Positions 6,463-6,866 of a stretch of 6,866 nucleotides of DNA are shown here, piece after piece; within the stretch, counting starts at the first letter, position 1; every line of letters starts with the position of its first letter. Source of the DNA: Schlegelella_A sp038241255 (GTDB lineage Bacteria > Pseudomonadota > Gammaproteobacteria > Burkholderiales > Burkholderiaceae_C); contig JBBRFW010000118.1 of assembly GCA_038241255.1 (NCBI GenBank), forward strand, positions 1 to 6,866, given 5' to 3'. The translations under genes and the position numbers were made by a program. The notes under the pieces were generated by a model. It searched no databases. It worked only from the letters and a program-made list of their open reading frames with translations, and was not told where the DNA came from.

Positions 6463-6487
6463 AGCTCGCCGTCCCGGCTCGGGCCGT

Positions 6488-6866
6488 TCAGGTCACCGAA
6501 AGCAGTTGCGCCGCTGCCTTGTCGTTGCCCTCGGCCGACGAGAGCGATTTCATCTGCGCCTCGAACTGGCGCGCCGCGGAAATCATCGCCACCATGGTCT
6601 CGACGGCGCTCACATTGGAGCCTTCGAGGGCCCCGTCCTGCACCCGCGCCGTCGAGTCGGCGGAGAGGTCGCCGTCGGCACCGCGGAACAGGCCATCGGT
6701 GCCGCGCGTGAGCGGGCTTTCGGGGGTGACGAGCTTGAGCTTGCCGATCGAGGTGCTGCGTCCGTTGGCGGCGGTCGCGCTGACCGTGCCATCGAGCGCG
6801 ATGCTCACCGCGCTGTTGGGTGGCACGGCGATCGGGCCGCCGTCGCCGAGCACGGTAAGTCCCGAA
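6488..6866 (-). CDS. flgF: Flagellar basal-body rod protein FlgF, C-terminal part
   Basis: The gene runs off the right edge. About 125 C-terminal residues are visible, ending at the stop codon 6490-6488 (minus strand). The segment starts 'SGLTVLGDGGPIAVPPNS', continues through 'GKLKLVTPESPLTRGTDGLF', and ends with the FlgF-type D0 helix 'LEGSNVSAVETMVAMISAAR' followed by 'QFEAQMKSL' and 'AAAQLLSVT'. FlgG, its close relative, usually has 'ENVDVAEELVNMIQTQRAYE' at this point, so FlgF is the better call. Role: a proximal rod subunit of the flagellar basal body, exported by the flagellar type III apparatus and placed between FlgB/FlgC and FlgG. A GTG at 6853 is an internal Val codon, not the start, since the frame stays open beyond it. 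In typical flg operons flgG follows flgF within a few tens of bases; here the next gene is the convergent NACHT ATPase. Confidence 0.88.
   Translation of the reverse strand, partial: SGLTVLGDGGPIAVPPNSAVSIALDGTVSATAANGRSTSIGKLKLVTPESPLTRGTDGLFRGADGDLSADSTARVQDGALEGSNVSAVETMVAMISAARQFEAQMKSLSSAEGNDKAAAQLLSVT

Larger units (their letters stand above)
6390..6464 (+). pseudogene. Possible remnant of the 3' end of an unidentified gene
   Basis: Between TGA 6387-6389 and TAG 6462-6464 the frame reads 'NGRAAYVGASGGTGAVTIVK' and then MSSY. The composition is protein-like (Gly/Ala/Val/Thr-rich, 18 of 24 sense codons ending in G or C) in a place where no gene is expected. It has no start codon with a ribosome binding site and no recognisable family. 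It could be the tail of a gene cut off when the neighbouring module arrived, or simply a chance open stretch in GC-rich DNA. Confidence 0.25.
6376..6487. other. Convergent intergenic gap between NACHT and flgF genes
   Basis: 112 bases between two 3' ends. No strong terminator with a T-run is seen on either strand; only a short CGGC-loop-GCCG hairpin (6475-6486) lies just beyond the flgF stop. The gap holds perfect palindromes and a short coding-like stretch, listed separately. Confidence 0.6.

Overview
The window comes from a high-GC genome with strong G/C preference at third codon positions. It looks like a proteobacterium, most likely a betaproteobacterium of the Burkholderiales type. The pointers are a Bug/TctC-type solute-binding protein, common and expanded in that group, a small catabolic operon beside it, and a flagellar rod gene (flgF) at the far end. 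The taxonomic call is inference from gene content and composition.

Layout. (1) Positions 1-1930, plus strand: a metabolic operon-like run. It holds the C-terminal end of a Bug-family tricarboxylate/solute-binding receptor, a dienelactone-hydrolase-family alpha/beta hydrolase, and a DapA/NAL-family lyase that resembles L-2-keto-3-deoxyarabonate dehydratases. The last two overlap by ATGA and are probably translationally coupled. (2) Positions 1931-2008: a short gap with a weak promoter candidate and a good ribosome binding site. (3) Positions 2009-6375, plus strand: a three-part NTP-dependent conflict module. It consists of a small Trypco2 (trypsin-co-occurring domain 2) protein, a cytosolic trypsin-like serine protease with an intact His-Asp-Ser triad, and a large NACHT-type STAND ATPase with a long alpha-helical C-terminal sensor region. 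(4) Positions 6376-6487: a 112-base convergent gap with perfect palindromes and a short orphan coding-like tail. (5) Positions 6488-6866, minus strand: the C-terminal part of FlgF, running off the window.

The module in (3) is the notable system. Its parts suggest a bacterial NLR-like device: the NACHT ATPase with its helical repeats would sense an invader signal and oligomerise, and the trypsin-like protease would be the effector. The Trypco2 protein would be a dedicated partner, as substrate, inhibitor or adaptor. The protease and NACHT reading frames lie in the same frame and are separated by one TGA and four further sense codons. Third-position G/C preference continues across the stop. They may therefore be two coupled genes, or one protease-NACHT gene split by an in-frame stop.

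The module sits between a catabolic operon and a flgF that is not followed by its usual partner flgG. This suggests that the interval downstream of flgF is a rearrangement or insertion point.
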